Positions 8,954 to 16,635 of a stretch of DNA of 47,181 bases are shown here, in pieces (positions within the stretch are counted from its first letter, which is position 1; every line of letters begins with the position of its first letter). A program made the translations under genes and the position numbers. The stretch lies in assembly GCA_947305775.1 (NCBI GenBank), contig CAMZEN010000018.1, positions 1 through 47,181 of the forward strand. The letters are read 5' to 3'. The notes below the pieces were generated by a model that was given only the letters and a program-made list of their open reading frames with translations, searched no databases and had not been told where the DNA came from. Source of the DNA: an uncultured Verrucomicrobiota bacterium. Lineage in GTDB: Bacteria > Verrucomicrobiota > Kiritimatiellia > RFP12 > UBA1067.

Positions 8954-11900
8954 TCGACGACTAACGGCACATCAATGTTAAACGGTAGGCTTCGCTTTAC
9001 TCTGACGCCATTTACAAGATCCTTGAAAATCACCGAACCGCTTGCAAACGGACGTTCCTGAAGTGACTCTTCATAGCACTGACAATCAATCCAGCCAGGC
9101 AACAAAACACCTTCATATGCCGCCAACACGGACTTTCCGTTCGAGAACGTCAACGTGGCCTTGCCCCTTATGACACCCGTCCCTCTTGCGTACGAAATCT
9201 TGAAAGGCTCGCCCAAGACCTCAATTGCAACAAATGACTTTCGATCATCGACAGCCAATGTTGCTGTTGTTGCCTGCAGAAGATCCTCTCCGCCATCACC
9301 TGGCATGAATAACGACGTATCAACAGCGAACTCCAGTACGTCGCCCATGGAAAACATCGACATCCACTCTTTGAGGGTCAAATTCTTGTTGAACCATCCA
9401 CCCCAAGTGTTAAGGAAATTCTCTATGCCCTTGCCCTGATCAAAGTGCGCCCAGTAGGCGGATGTTCCATCCTCCGCGAGAACTATACGAACTGTGTTGC
9501 TGTCAGTGTATAGGCTCCTTCCGTTGGCCTTTATTCGCAGTGCAACAGAAAACACATCACTGCTGCTACGCTTTATGATCGGCAGAATGGCGTAGCCTTC
9601 CTCATTTGCGTCAAGGATCAAGTTGCCGCTGCCGCTGATCTTTGTGCCGTTGGGAAGCATGCCAGTGAATTTTGCCTTGCCGTTACTAGCTGATGACTCA
9701 GGAACGGTAACCAGAACATATGCAGTGCCGACAGGGTTTGTGGTAGGATTTTCATCTGCATTTGGGAATGTCACCGTGTAGTACCCGGAATAAGGCGAGA
9801 AACCGCTTGCGACAAGAGCCGTACCCGAAAGCGATGCCGTACCAAAGACAGAATGTTCCGCTCCAAGCCCGCTGAGAGTGGCGCTGATCAGACCTGCAGT
9901 ATCCATCGAAAGAGCAAGTCTCTGCCCAGTAGACGTTGATAAGTTAGCGAATGCAGTTCCTGAGGAATCAAGAGACTGCCATGCACCCTTGAAAGAGAGC
10001 GTCTTTCTACCGGTACCCATGTACTTTACCATGAGACTGTTCTTGCTCGACTGGCTTATCTTAAGCTCGCCAGCAAGAACACCAACTTCGCAGGTTCTGT
10101 CGTAAAGCGGCAGATTCCTTGTTATCTTTGTCATGAGATAATCATTCACGCCTACCGTCGAAAGCATGGATATCCTGACCTCTTCAGGATCGCTTACAAC
10201 ACCATTGATTGAAACAGTGTATGCAAACACGCTGTCAGACGCCCTCTTTGGCGTTCCAGTAAGGACAACCGTTCTATTATCCTCATTGTAGACGAGTCTC
10301 ATCCCAAATGGAAGTTGGCCAGAAGTCCTTTTAATTACGACTTTTGCACCAGCATCAGCTTCGATCTCCTGCAAAACTATGCTTGTATCAAGATAAATGT
10401 AGCAATTCGCTTCATCAATAATCACAGCGGGGTCCAACGAGGACAAGACAGTAGCCTCAAAGCCCGTATTAGCACCCACCAGCAACGATCTGTCAGGATA
10501 AGCCTGTACCTTGAGATAAATCTTGCCTGCAGAAACCGTATCTTTCTTCAATTTAAAACTGACAGAATTCGTTCCGCTGGCCAGCAAATCGCCATTCTGC
10601 TGAAGTGAGAGCAATACTGGCTTTGCTGCGCTCGAAGTGAACGAAATGTCGCCTGCTTGAACACCGCTCAGCAGATAGAAGTCGACATTGTCATTGATCT
10701 GAAGGCGCGACACGGATTTCCCGCCGATAGTGTGGGTCAGAGTGGTAGTCGAGGGGTAGTTGCTCGACTCTCCATCCCCTGCTTCTAGAAGAAGCAAGTC
10801 GTTTAGTCTCGCCATATTCTCAGCCTTGGGGTGGGCATACGCATTCCCGCCAGAAGCGCTCTCGTTGCGTTCGCACCTGTTGAATCTGCCTACAATAGAA
10901 CCATCCTTCCTCAACAAAATCACAGTTGGATAGCCAGCCCTACCTGCACCTGGAGCACAGTAGGTGCCGACGCCCCATTCATAACCGAGATTACGGTTAC
11001 GCTGCAACACAAACTCGGCGGTTCCGCTAGTCGAAGCACTCCCAACCGGAATGCTCTTGCGAGACAGATACGACGCACCGGACATCATGCTCTGCTTGTA
11101 GTTATTATTCCCGGCTGCGTACCTGAGCAACGTTGGCGGCGGCCCCATAACCGTCCTTATCGTATAATCGTCACCACTGGACGCAGGGACTCTGCGTGGA
11201 TTATCCATAAGCACCAGCCCTACCTTGTTGGAAACGCACCAAGCCCTGAACTCGTCTGAATTGAAAAGATCGTCTTCCAGTCCTTGGCAGTGTGGGCACC
11301 ACAGCACACCAGAGAAGTACAGAAGAATACGTTCGAATTCACCGTTTTGGGCCTTTTCCAAGGCCTTGTCCATATCCATTGTCCACTCTCCAGCGGCAAA
11401 TTCTTCTTCCAACCACGCAGGATTGCAGAGCGAATTCGCCTGCTTTGCGACAAAGTGGATAGCTCCTTCACCGACGGTCGACCCTTCTACGTCTGAAAGG
11501 AAAAGCGTAATCGCCTTGCCTACGGGAAATGCCGCGCCACCCCTATCCAGTGAAACGCGAACATACTTGAGTGTTTCTGTCGCCGCCCACGCTATTTCGT
11601 TGGTCACCGGTGTACGCAAGCCGTCCGGCCAAATGGACACAAGACGCGTAGTGGCTGAACCGCCTTTCTTGATATCGCGCGTTACAGGCACGTCGACATA
11701 TGCTGTATCTGGCTCTGCCTCAAGCCTGTCGTATGTGGTATCGCCAACCACGAACGAAAACACATCTGCTTGAGGAATGGGCTGGTAGCCGGCAAAACAC
11801 TCTTCGATGCTGGCCTTGAACTGTGCGACAAGCGTTTTACCGTTCGGACTGAACATCATTCCCGTACGCCCCGTGAAACTATAGGCTGTTACCGTACCGT

Positions 11901-12330
11901 CCGCCTTGGGCCAATAAAGGCACACATAAGGAAAGCCGGATTTCAATTCTTTACGCTTACCGCCTGCCGTCTTGGCGAAGTCTCTAGCACCCGTACCGGC
12001 GTTAACCCCTGCATCCTTGCCGTTGACGCCCTCGATTGCGCAAAAAAGATAAGGCTGCTCTCTCTGCCAAGCAAGGAACGAAGCCGTCTGAACCTCTTTC
12101 TCGAGCAGATTGCACTCAGAGCATTTCTCGTTGCCCCAGAGCAAAATCAGAGGGATGTTCTCACGAATCGATCTGTTGGTTGCCGTGACAAACGACTCGA
12201 GCCAAACGCCTGTGTCGTCGCCGGCGACGGTCGGCACATAAATCTCGTCGCTGTTGGCATCGGCTGACGCGCCTAAAGCCAACGTACACGCCATTACGCA
12301 AAAGGCAAGAAGCTTAATTATCTTTTTCAT
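8950..12330 (-). CDS. Large secreted protein with two thioredoxin folds (CSEC, CPHC) and C-terminal beta domains
   Basis: 1126 residues with a signal peptide (cleavage near ASA, residue 23). The first thioredoxin-like domain (about 35-180) has LLWGNEKCSECNLL with C70/C73 and a cis-proline candidate at P134. The next region (190-295) looks like a Calx-beta-type sandwich. A second thioredoxin-like domain (about 300-500) has LLYFSGVLWCPHC (C345/C348) and AGYPTVILLRKDG (P468). CPHC is the active site of the oxidase DsbA, so a thiol-oxidising or isomerising role outside the cytoplasm is likely. The C-terminal half holds Ig/He_PIG-like and repeated beta units shared with 12368-14248 and 453-2957. 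AAAGGA lies upstream of the ATG. It sits in one operon with two Cys-rich secreted proteins, which are plausible substrates. Confidence 0.8.
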   Translation of the reverse strand: MKKIIKLLAFCVMACTLALGASADANSDEIYVPTVAGDDTGVWLESFVTATNRSIRENIPLILLWGNEKCSECNLLEKEVQTASFLAWQREQPYLFCAIEGVNGKDAGVNAGTGARDFAKTAGGKRKELKSGFPYVCLYWPKADGTVTAYSFTGRTGMMFSPNGKTLVAQFKASIEECFAGYQPIPQADVFSFVVGDTTYDRLEAEPDTAYVDVPVTRDIKKGGSATTRLVSIWPDGLRTPVTNEIAWAATETLKYVRVSLDRGGAAFPVGKAITLFLSDVEGSTVGEGAIHFVAKQANSLCNPAWLEEEFAAGEWTMDMDKALEKAQNGEFERILLYFSGVLWCPHCQGLEDDLFNSDEFRAWCVSNKVGLVLMDNPRRVPASSGDDYTIRTVMGPPPTLLRYAAGNNNYKQSMMSGASYLSRKSIPVGSASTSGTAEFVLQRNRNLGYEWGVGTYCAPGAGRAGYPTVILLRKDGSIVGRFNRCERNESASGGNAYAHPKAENMARLNDLLLLEAGDGESSNYPSTTTLTHTIGGKSVSRLQINDNVDFYLLSGVQAGDISFTSSAAKPVLLSLQQNGDLLASGTNSVSFKLKKDTVSAGKIYLKVQAYPDRSLLVGANTGFEATVLSSLDPAVIIDEANCYIYLDTSIVLQEIEADAGAKVVIKRTSGQLPFGMRLVYNEDNRTVVLTGTPKRASDSVFAYTVSINGVVSDPEEVRISMLSTVGVNDYLMTKITRNLPLYDRTCEVGVLAGELKISQSSKNSLMVKYMGTGRKTLSFKGAWQSLDSSGTAFANLSTSTGQRLALSMDTAGLISATLSGLGAEHSVFGTASLSGTALVASGFSPYSGYYTVTFPNADENPTTNPVGTAYVLVTVPESSASNGKAKFTGMLPNGTKISGSGNLILDANEEGYAILPIIKRSSSDVFSVALRIKANGRSLYTDSNTVRIVLAEDGTSAYWAHFDQGKGIENFLNTWGGWFNKNLTLKEWMSMFSMGDVLEFAVDTSLFMPGDGGEDLLQATTATLAVDDRKSFVAIEVLGEPFKISYARGTGVIRGKATLTFSNGKSVLAAYEGVLLPGWIDCQCYEESLQERPFASGSVIFKDLVNGVRVKRSLPFNIDVPLVVE

Positions 12331-12367
12331 TTTAATTGCTTTCCTTTACGTTCATTAGTTGGTTTAC

Positions 12368-14248
12368 TCATTCAATAGGACATAAATCAAAAGGTATAGA
12401 TCTTATTCTCGAAAGGCCATTGATCTTATCTTTGAACCAAAAAGTGCCGCAGGCAAAAGGACGATCACTCCAACCAGGCATAATTACGCCCTGAAATTTG
12501 CCTTTGATGCGTTTTCTGTCGTCTGACAAGAACGATGCCGATCCACTCAATGTGCCTAAGGTCGAGTTGACTTTCACCTTGAGATATCTGTCATATGCAC
12601 CAACCCGCCCAGTTCGCGACACAAAAACTTCGTTTGTAGTGGCTGATGAGAATTTGCCATACTTGTCGCTCGCCGAGCCCAGATTGGTACCGAAAACCAT
12701 ATTGAATTCTCGCCCTGTGTCAAACAAATCGCAAACACTGTCAAGTTTTGCATACTTGTTCCATGCTCCGCCGTACGCCTTCATTCCCTGAAGATTGTAA
12801 TAGTTCTTTTCCTTATGCAGATAATATGGCACAGTGCCCGATGCCTCCGAAACCAAGTTCTGCTTTGATGCGTCGGCAGCATTCCGCCAAGCCGTGGGAA
12901 CGCCTTCAGAAACGGCAAATACCGCGCCAAACGACTCCTTGCCCTTTTTGCTGTAAATAGGCAGGCAAAGAATGCCGTTCTTATCATAGAAGAACAATGT
13001 CGTGCCCGACAGCTTGGAACCTTCTGGCAAACAACCCGAAAACTTAACCTTGCCAGCTTTCGCACCAGAAGAATCAAGTGTAAGCGTCATGGATGCGTGA
13101 CCAATGGGCTTGTCAGTTGGCACTGCTGCATCCAAAATCGGCAACTGCAATGTGTATACTCCAACATATTTTGAAAACCCGCCTTCAAATGCCTCTCGCG
13201 CAGAACCGACCACAGGGTTCTCGGAGTCGCCAAAATCCGACGAATTCGTTGCAGGATAGAACGATGCCGACATTACACCCAGCGAATCCATCTCTATCAA
13301 AAGCACATTCTTCCTCTTCTCGAAACGAGCCATCATCACGCCCCTTTCGTGATCGTATGCTGACCATGTACCTGAAAACGACATCTTGCCAGCACTACTG
13401 ACTACTTTTGCAATAATTTTTTGCTGCGGTGTTACTGACACAGAGACAACTCCAGCAAGGTAGCTGCCTTGCCAATAAAGAGGAATTACCGGATAGTCGT
13501 GCCCCTCGGTCATATCAGGAAGGTCGCCAGTAAGTTCACGCACCTTTATCACGAAATCTGACGCCTCACCTGTAATCGTATTATCAATGCCACATCCGGA
13601 TATAGTCGCAATAGGTCTCATTGAGAATGAGTAATTCTTTGTATTTCCAGACTTCAATGTGCCAGAAATCACCAAAGCGCTCAGCGTGGCGCTGTATGAA
13701 ACCTGCAATCCGTCAGGCAGATGGCCACCAATTATTCTGCTTGAAAGCACACCCCCTTCACCGTTTCGAAGAACTGGCACAATCAGCGAGACAGGAATTT
13801 GCTCATAAACCGAAAACTCATACACAGGTCGCTCAAAGCAAAGTCGCGTTGAATCAGATATGCATACCAGATGGGTGCCATCTGAGACTATTGTTTCCGC
13901 TGATGACGAAACCCTTTCAAGGGCTAGCACAAAATAGGTTGTACCTTCAAGTCTACGAGTATCGTAAAGGTCAAAATATACACTTTTTACACCATCTTCG
14001 CCATCCTGCCATGTTAGCTCGGTATCCTCCCAGGAATACTGAGTCGTCGCACCTTCTGTGGTGGTGAGCTTAACCTTGACAGTCACACTGCCTACCGAAC
14101 CGGCAGTTCTTGCAACTTCAACCTTGCCAAGACCATCGCGCTCTTGATACCGGGCAAAGTCGGAAGAAAAAGCAACATATCCGCCCTGTCCGCCTTCTGC
14201 ACACGAAAAGAGCAAGGCACTAAGCAAAATGGTAATAAAATGCTTCAT
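12368..14248 (-). CDS. Secreted Calx-beta and beta-repeat protein
   Basis: 626 residues with an N-terminal signal sequence ending ...ALLFSC, possibly a lipobox though Phe at -2 is atypical. Residues ~25-125 match a Calx-beta domain (VAFSSDFARYQERDGLGKVEV, then TTYFVLALERVSS), a fold often seen in secreted adhesive or calcium-binding proteins. An Ig-like He_PIG segment follows (GGHLPDGLQVSY...LVISGTLKSG). Two beta units come next (KMSFSGTWSAYD... and KVKFSGCLPEGSKLSGTT...). Close counterparts occur in the thioredoxin-domain protein (KTLSFKGAWQSLD... and KAKFTGMLPNGTKISGSG...). AGGAGG lies before the ATG, and it overlaps the upstream chaperone gene by 4 nt. No catalytic motif is seen; a structural surface role is inferred. 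Confidence 0.75.
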   Translation of the reverse strand: MKHFITILLSALLFSCAEGGQGGYVAFSSDFARYQERDGLGKVEVARTAGSVGSVTVKVKLTTTEGATTQYSWEDTELTWQDGEDGVKSVYFDLYDTRRLEGTTYFVLALERVSSSAETIVSDGTHLVCISDSTRLCFERPVYEFSVYEQIPVSLIVPVLRNGEGGVLSSRIIGGHLPDGLQVSYSATLSALVISGTLKSGNTKNYSFSMRPIATISGCGIDNTITGEASDFVIKVRELTGDLPDMTEGHDYPVIPLYWQGSYLAGVVSVSVTPQQKIIAKVVSSAGKMSFSGTWSAYDHERGVMMARFEKRKNVLLIEMDSLGVMSASFYPATNSSDFGDSENPVVGSAREAFEGGFSKYVGVYTLQLPILDAAVPTDKPIGHASMTLTLDSSGAKAGKVKFSGCLPEGSKLSGTTLFFYDKNGILCLPIYSKKGKESFGAVFAVSEGVPTAWRNAADASKQNLVSEASGTVPYYLHKEKNYYNLQGMKAYGGAWNKYAKLDSVCDLFDTGREFNMVFGTNLGSASDKYGKFSSATTNEVFVSRTGRVGAYDRYLKVKVNSTLGTLSGSASFLSDDRKRIKGKFQGVIMPGWSDRPFACGTFWFKDKINGLSRIRSIPFDLCPIE

Positions 14249-15348
14249 CGATAACCCTCCTGTTGTTTTTTGCCAATTTTACGCTTTGAATTGCTTTGCT
14301 TGCGTCCAAAACGATTCCAATTCGCCCCATACCGTATCTTTGTCTTGCGCAATATTGGAGTAAGTGCCGCTTCCATTGCCGCTTCACTACGCGCCTCGAG
14401 AATCATATCGACAAGTTCCTCTTTTGTCGGCACCTGAAATATCTCAGCAACCCTAAAGACAATTCTTGAAAGTATATAAACAGGCTCATCATCTTCGACT
14501 GTTTTGGAGTCGAGCTTCACAATGCAAAGTGCATTGTCACATTCTATTGGCGGCAAAACTGCTCCCTCTGCCGCAAGCGACACCTTGGTATACAGCTCCG
14601 GTTCCGCCGCAAGATCATCAGCAGTAAAGCGACCCCAATACCCATCTCTCTCTTTCGACACATCCTCCGTAAAATCTTCAACGGCTTCCTCAAAAGTCAA
14701 CTGAGACGCAACAATCCTCTGCCAGACATTGGTGGCTTTGGCAAATACAATAGCATTCGTCGCCGCCCCATTTGTGTTGATGCGGTCAAGCCGCGCATAC
14801 TGATTGGCAATTTCCTCTTCAGAGACATTTTTATCGACAGAATTCAGTATGAACGCTCTGATTTTGGCCTTTAGGGCTTCTTCCTTCACCATAGACTTGA
14901 ACAAAGCCTGCGACAGCGGGGAGAAATTTGCCAGAAAAGAATTCAAATCAGGACTATTATAGCCCTTTGCGACTTCTCTACAATGCTTGGCAACCTCCTC
15001 ATCTGATATCGTAATGCCATGATCCTTCCCATAGGCAAAAAGCAACTGTCCATTAACAAAATTATACGGTGCCTGTTGCTCAAGGCGTGTTTCCAGATTT
15101 TTCTTGGATATATCGGAGAGACTGCGCCCAACAGACTCAACTTCAATACGAAGAGCTATTTGCCGAGCCAACTCAGGCTCAAGAAACTTAACATCGTCAA
15201 ATGAAACGATCAAATCCTTATCCACGTCCGTAACTGCATTTGTAGATAAAACAGAATCCTGAGGGTTATGCTTACCCTGTTCTGCATTATTCTCGCCACA
15301 CCCAACCATAAGTACGGCTACAAAAACGGCATAGACAAGTTTCTTCAT
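14245..15348 (-). CDS. Lipoprotein peptidyl-prolyl cis-trans isomerase / SurA-PrsA-like chaperone
   Basis: 367 residues starting with a lipoprotein signal (MKKLVYAVFVAVLMVGC, lipidated Cys17). A helical SurA_N-like region (about 50-200) precedes a parvulin-like stretch (about 195-290). The latter has NAIVFAKATNVWQRIVAS, a LTFEEAVEDFTEDVSKERDGYWGRF block and GAVLPPIECDNALCIVKL, the usual spacing of rotamase domains. Such proteins help secreted or outer-membrane proteins fold. The parvulin core is divergent, so isomerase activity is uncertain. The tail is very basic. AGGAAAAGAA precedes the ATG, and the gene overlaps the next one by 4 nt. In this setting it likely serves the secreted products of the same operon. 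Confidence 0.75.
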   Translation of the reverse strand: MKKLVYAVFVAVLMVGCGENNAEQGKHNPQDSVLSTNAVTDVDKDLIVSFDDVKFLEPELARQIALRIEVESVGRSLSDISKKNLETRLEQQAPYNFVNGQLLFAYGKDHGITISDEEVAKHCREVAKGYNSPDLNSFLANFSPLSQALFKSMVKEEALKAKIRAFILNSVDKNVSEEEIANQYARLDRINTNGAATNAIVFAKATNVWQRIVASQLTFEEAVEDFTEDVSKERDGYWGRFTADDLAAEPELYTKVSLAAEGAVLPPIECDNALCIVKLDSKTVEDDEPVYILSRIVFRVAEIFQVPTKEELVDMILEARSEAAMEAALTPILRKTKIRYGANWNRFGRKQSNSKRKIGKKQQEGYR

Positions 15349-15459
15349 TTCATTCTTTTCCTATTGCTTTTCTAATTATAGAGGGGGAGGATTCTTTCCC
15401 CCCCCCTCTTGTTTGAGTGCTATCAGCAGCACTTTACTTACGGTATCAACCGCAGTCTA
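15349..15459 (-). other. Spacer with two hairpins and a nine-base G tract
   Basis: On the minus strand this spacer holds AGTGCT-(6 nt)-AGCACT, then a stem GAGGGGG/CCCCCTC that includes an uninterrupted G9 (plus-strand C9 at 15398-15406). No T-run follows the second stem. The hairpins may stabilise the transcript of the first gene or attenuate the rest of the operon. The G9 tract could slip during replication and alter the leader of the chaperone gene. Confidence 0.5.
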
Positions 15460-16260
15460 TTACTCGCCAAGCTTGACGAGAGCTTCCTTGACCGTCGCAG
15501 GGAACTTGGTGTAGGCCTGCGAGATGAGGCTCCTCGTACGAAGCTTCGAAGAAGCGGTCTTGTTGTACTTGAGAGTCCAAGTACCGTAAGCAACCGTGTT
15601 GCCAACTTCGATGTCGAGGCAGAGGCAGAACTGCCAAGCATCACAACCGGTCTCGGTGCAGTACGTGCAGATGTTCTCGGTGCTCATCCAGCCAGCGAAG
15701 TAGCCCTTGGCGCTAGCGATGTAAGAATCGCAGTCGTTGACATCCTCATCAGCACCGTTGCAGTCGGTAGGCTTAGCAAAAGCATTCTTGGCCTTGCCGA
15801 AACCAGCGCAGAAGAAGTAGAACGTGTCATCGCCGTTGGTTGCATCCTCGAGGTCGAAAGCCAACTCGAGCTCGTCGCCCGTGTTACCAATGCGCTGGAG
15901 GAGCCACCAATTGAGCGTCGTAGCGTCATGCGCACCACCGAGGAACTCACCGGCCTTGTTCCAGAAAGTCAAACCATACCAATGGTTGTCGCACTGACCC
16001 CAGAAACCAGCGAGAGACTCGTTGCAGTCGCAACCGAACAGAACGCCAGAGAACACAGTGGAAGCCTGCTTGCGATAGACGAGTTCATCGCCCTTATCAA
16101 ACGCTCCGCCGAGCCTCTCGTTGGTGATCCAACCCTTCTGCGCCTTGCCCTCTACGCACTTGGTCGTCTTGACGGTGAGCTTCATGTCATAGACCTGAGC
16201 ATCGGCAAGAGCCACACCGGACATCGCCGCAATAGCGGCAACCATCATGAGCTTTTTCAT
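15460..16260 (-). CDS. Secreted Cys-rich protein, 12 Cys, first gene of the long operon
   Basis: 266 residues with a signal peptide (MKKLMMVAAIAAMSGVALA, cleavage near residue 19). The mature protein begins DAQVYDMKLTVKTTKC and has 12 cysteines (C35, C77, C79, C90, C151, C167, C177, C198, C201, C206, C212, C214). It shares AQVY, GC-x-C, FWN, C-x-Y-C, AYGxWxLK and KFP in order with the product of 6324-7133. It is rich in Trp, Phe, Gly and Asp and has no enzyme signature. It is the first gene after a strong promoter and a structured leader, so it is probably the most abundant product of the unit. I do not recognise the family. A disulfide-rich matrix or surface protein is the best inference. 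Confidence 0.82.
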   Translation of the reverse strand: MKKLMMVAAIAAMSGVALADAQVYDMKLTVKTTKCVEGKAQKGWITNERLGGAFDKGDELVYRKQASTVFSGVLFGCDCNESLAGFWGQCDNHWYGLTFWNKAGEFLGGAHDATTLNWWLLQRIGNTGDELELAFDLEDATNGDDTFYFFCAGFGKAKNAFAKPTDCNGADEDVNDCDSYIASAKGYFAGWMSTENICTYCTETGCDAWQFCLCLDIEVGNTVAYGTWTLKYNKTASSKLRTRSLISQAYTKFPATVKEALVKLGE

Positions 16261-16559
16261 TGTTCTTTTGTTTCCTTTTGCTTGTTCCTTCTGAGTTGCG
16301 AACTTTCGCTTCTCATCCGACCGGAGCTACCCGGCTGATCCGTTTTTCCGGTGGTTTCTTACCGACTCACTTTATTACACCCGCATGAGCACGGTCGGCA
16401 CACATGTTATGCCATTCAGCCAGATTGCGAAGGTTTGATTTTCACATCGCAACCCAACAGTCCTTTTTCGGAAGTCCAGTTTATCAACACTCGTTTCACC
16501 TGGTTTAACCTAGGTGCCAGGCTTAACGCCTGAGGACAAACCTTATTCACTCAAAAGTT
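16261..16559 (-). ncRNA. Long structured 5' leader of the operon (unidentified RNA element)
   Basis: About 300 nt separate the predicted start site from the first ATG. The leader RNA can form several hairpins: AGGC-GTTAA-GCCT; CACCT...AGGTG; TTGCGA...TCGCAA; CCGAC...GTCGG; ACCGGA...TCCGGT, enclosing a CCGGGTAGC segment; and GCGAA-AG-TTCGC close to the ribosome binding site. I could not match it to a known riboswitch: the conserved cores of c-di-GMP, TPP, cobalamin and SAM aptamers are absent. It could be a regulatory RNA or a stabilising leader for a highly expressed secreted protein. No protein-coding gene is seen here. Confidence 0.5.
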
Positions 16560-16565
16560 GCGCGT

Positions 16566-16595
16566 ATTGTATCATATCGGCGTTGGGTCCGTCAA
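16566..16595 (-). promoter_or_regulatory. Sigma70-type promoter for the 16.3-0.45 kb operon
   Basis: Minus strand: -35 TTGACG (16595-16590), 18-bp spacer, -10 TACAAT (16571-16566) with an extended TGA just upstream. The predicted start is near 16559. It lies directly after the terminator of the upstream operon, so it marks a new transcription unit. Confidence 0.75.
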
Positions 16596-16606
16596 GGGGG
16601 TATTTT

Positions 16607-16634
16607 AAAAAAAATTCTTCCACCCTTTTGGGCG
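16607..16634 (-). terminator. Rho-independent terminator of the envelope operon
   Basis: Immediately after the stop codon of the last glycosyltransferase gene the minus strand reads CGCCC-AAAA-GGGTG (a 5-bp stem with one G-U pair), then GAAGAA and eight T. The stem is short, but the T-run and position support termination. Confidence 0.5.
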
Positions 16635-16635
16635 C

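Noticed and set aside
16261..16559. c-di-GMP, TPP, SAM or cobalamin riboswitch in the Cys-rich leader
   Set aside because: CCGGGTAGC and GGTAAGAAACC looked suggestive, but the conserved cores (such as CACGCACAGGGCAAACC or CTGAGA...ACCTGA) are absent.
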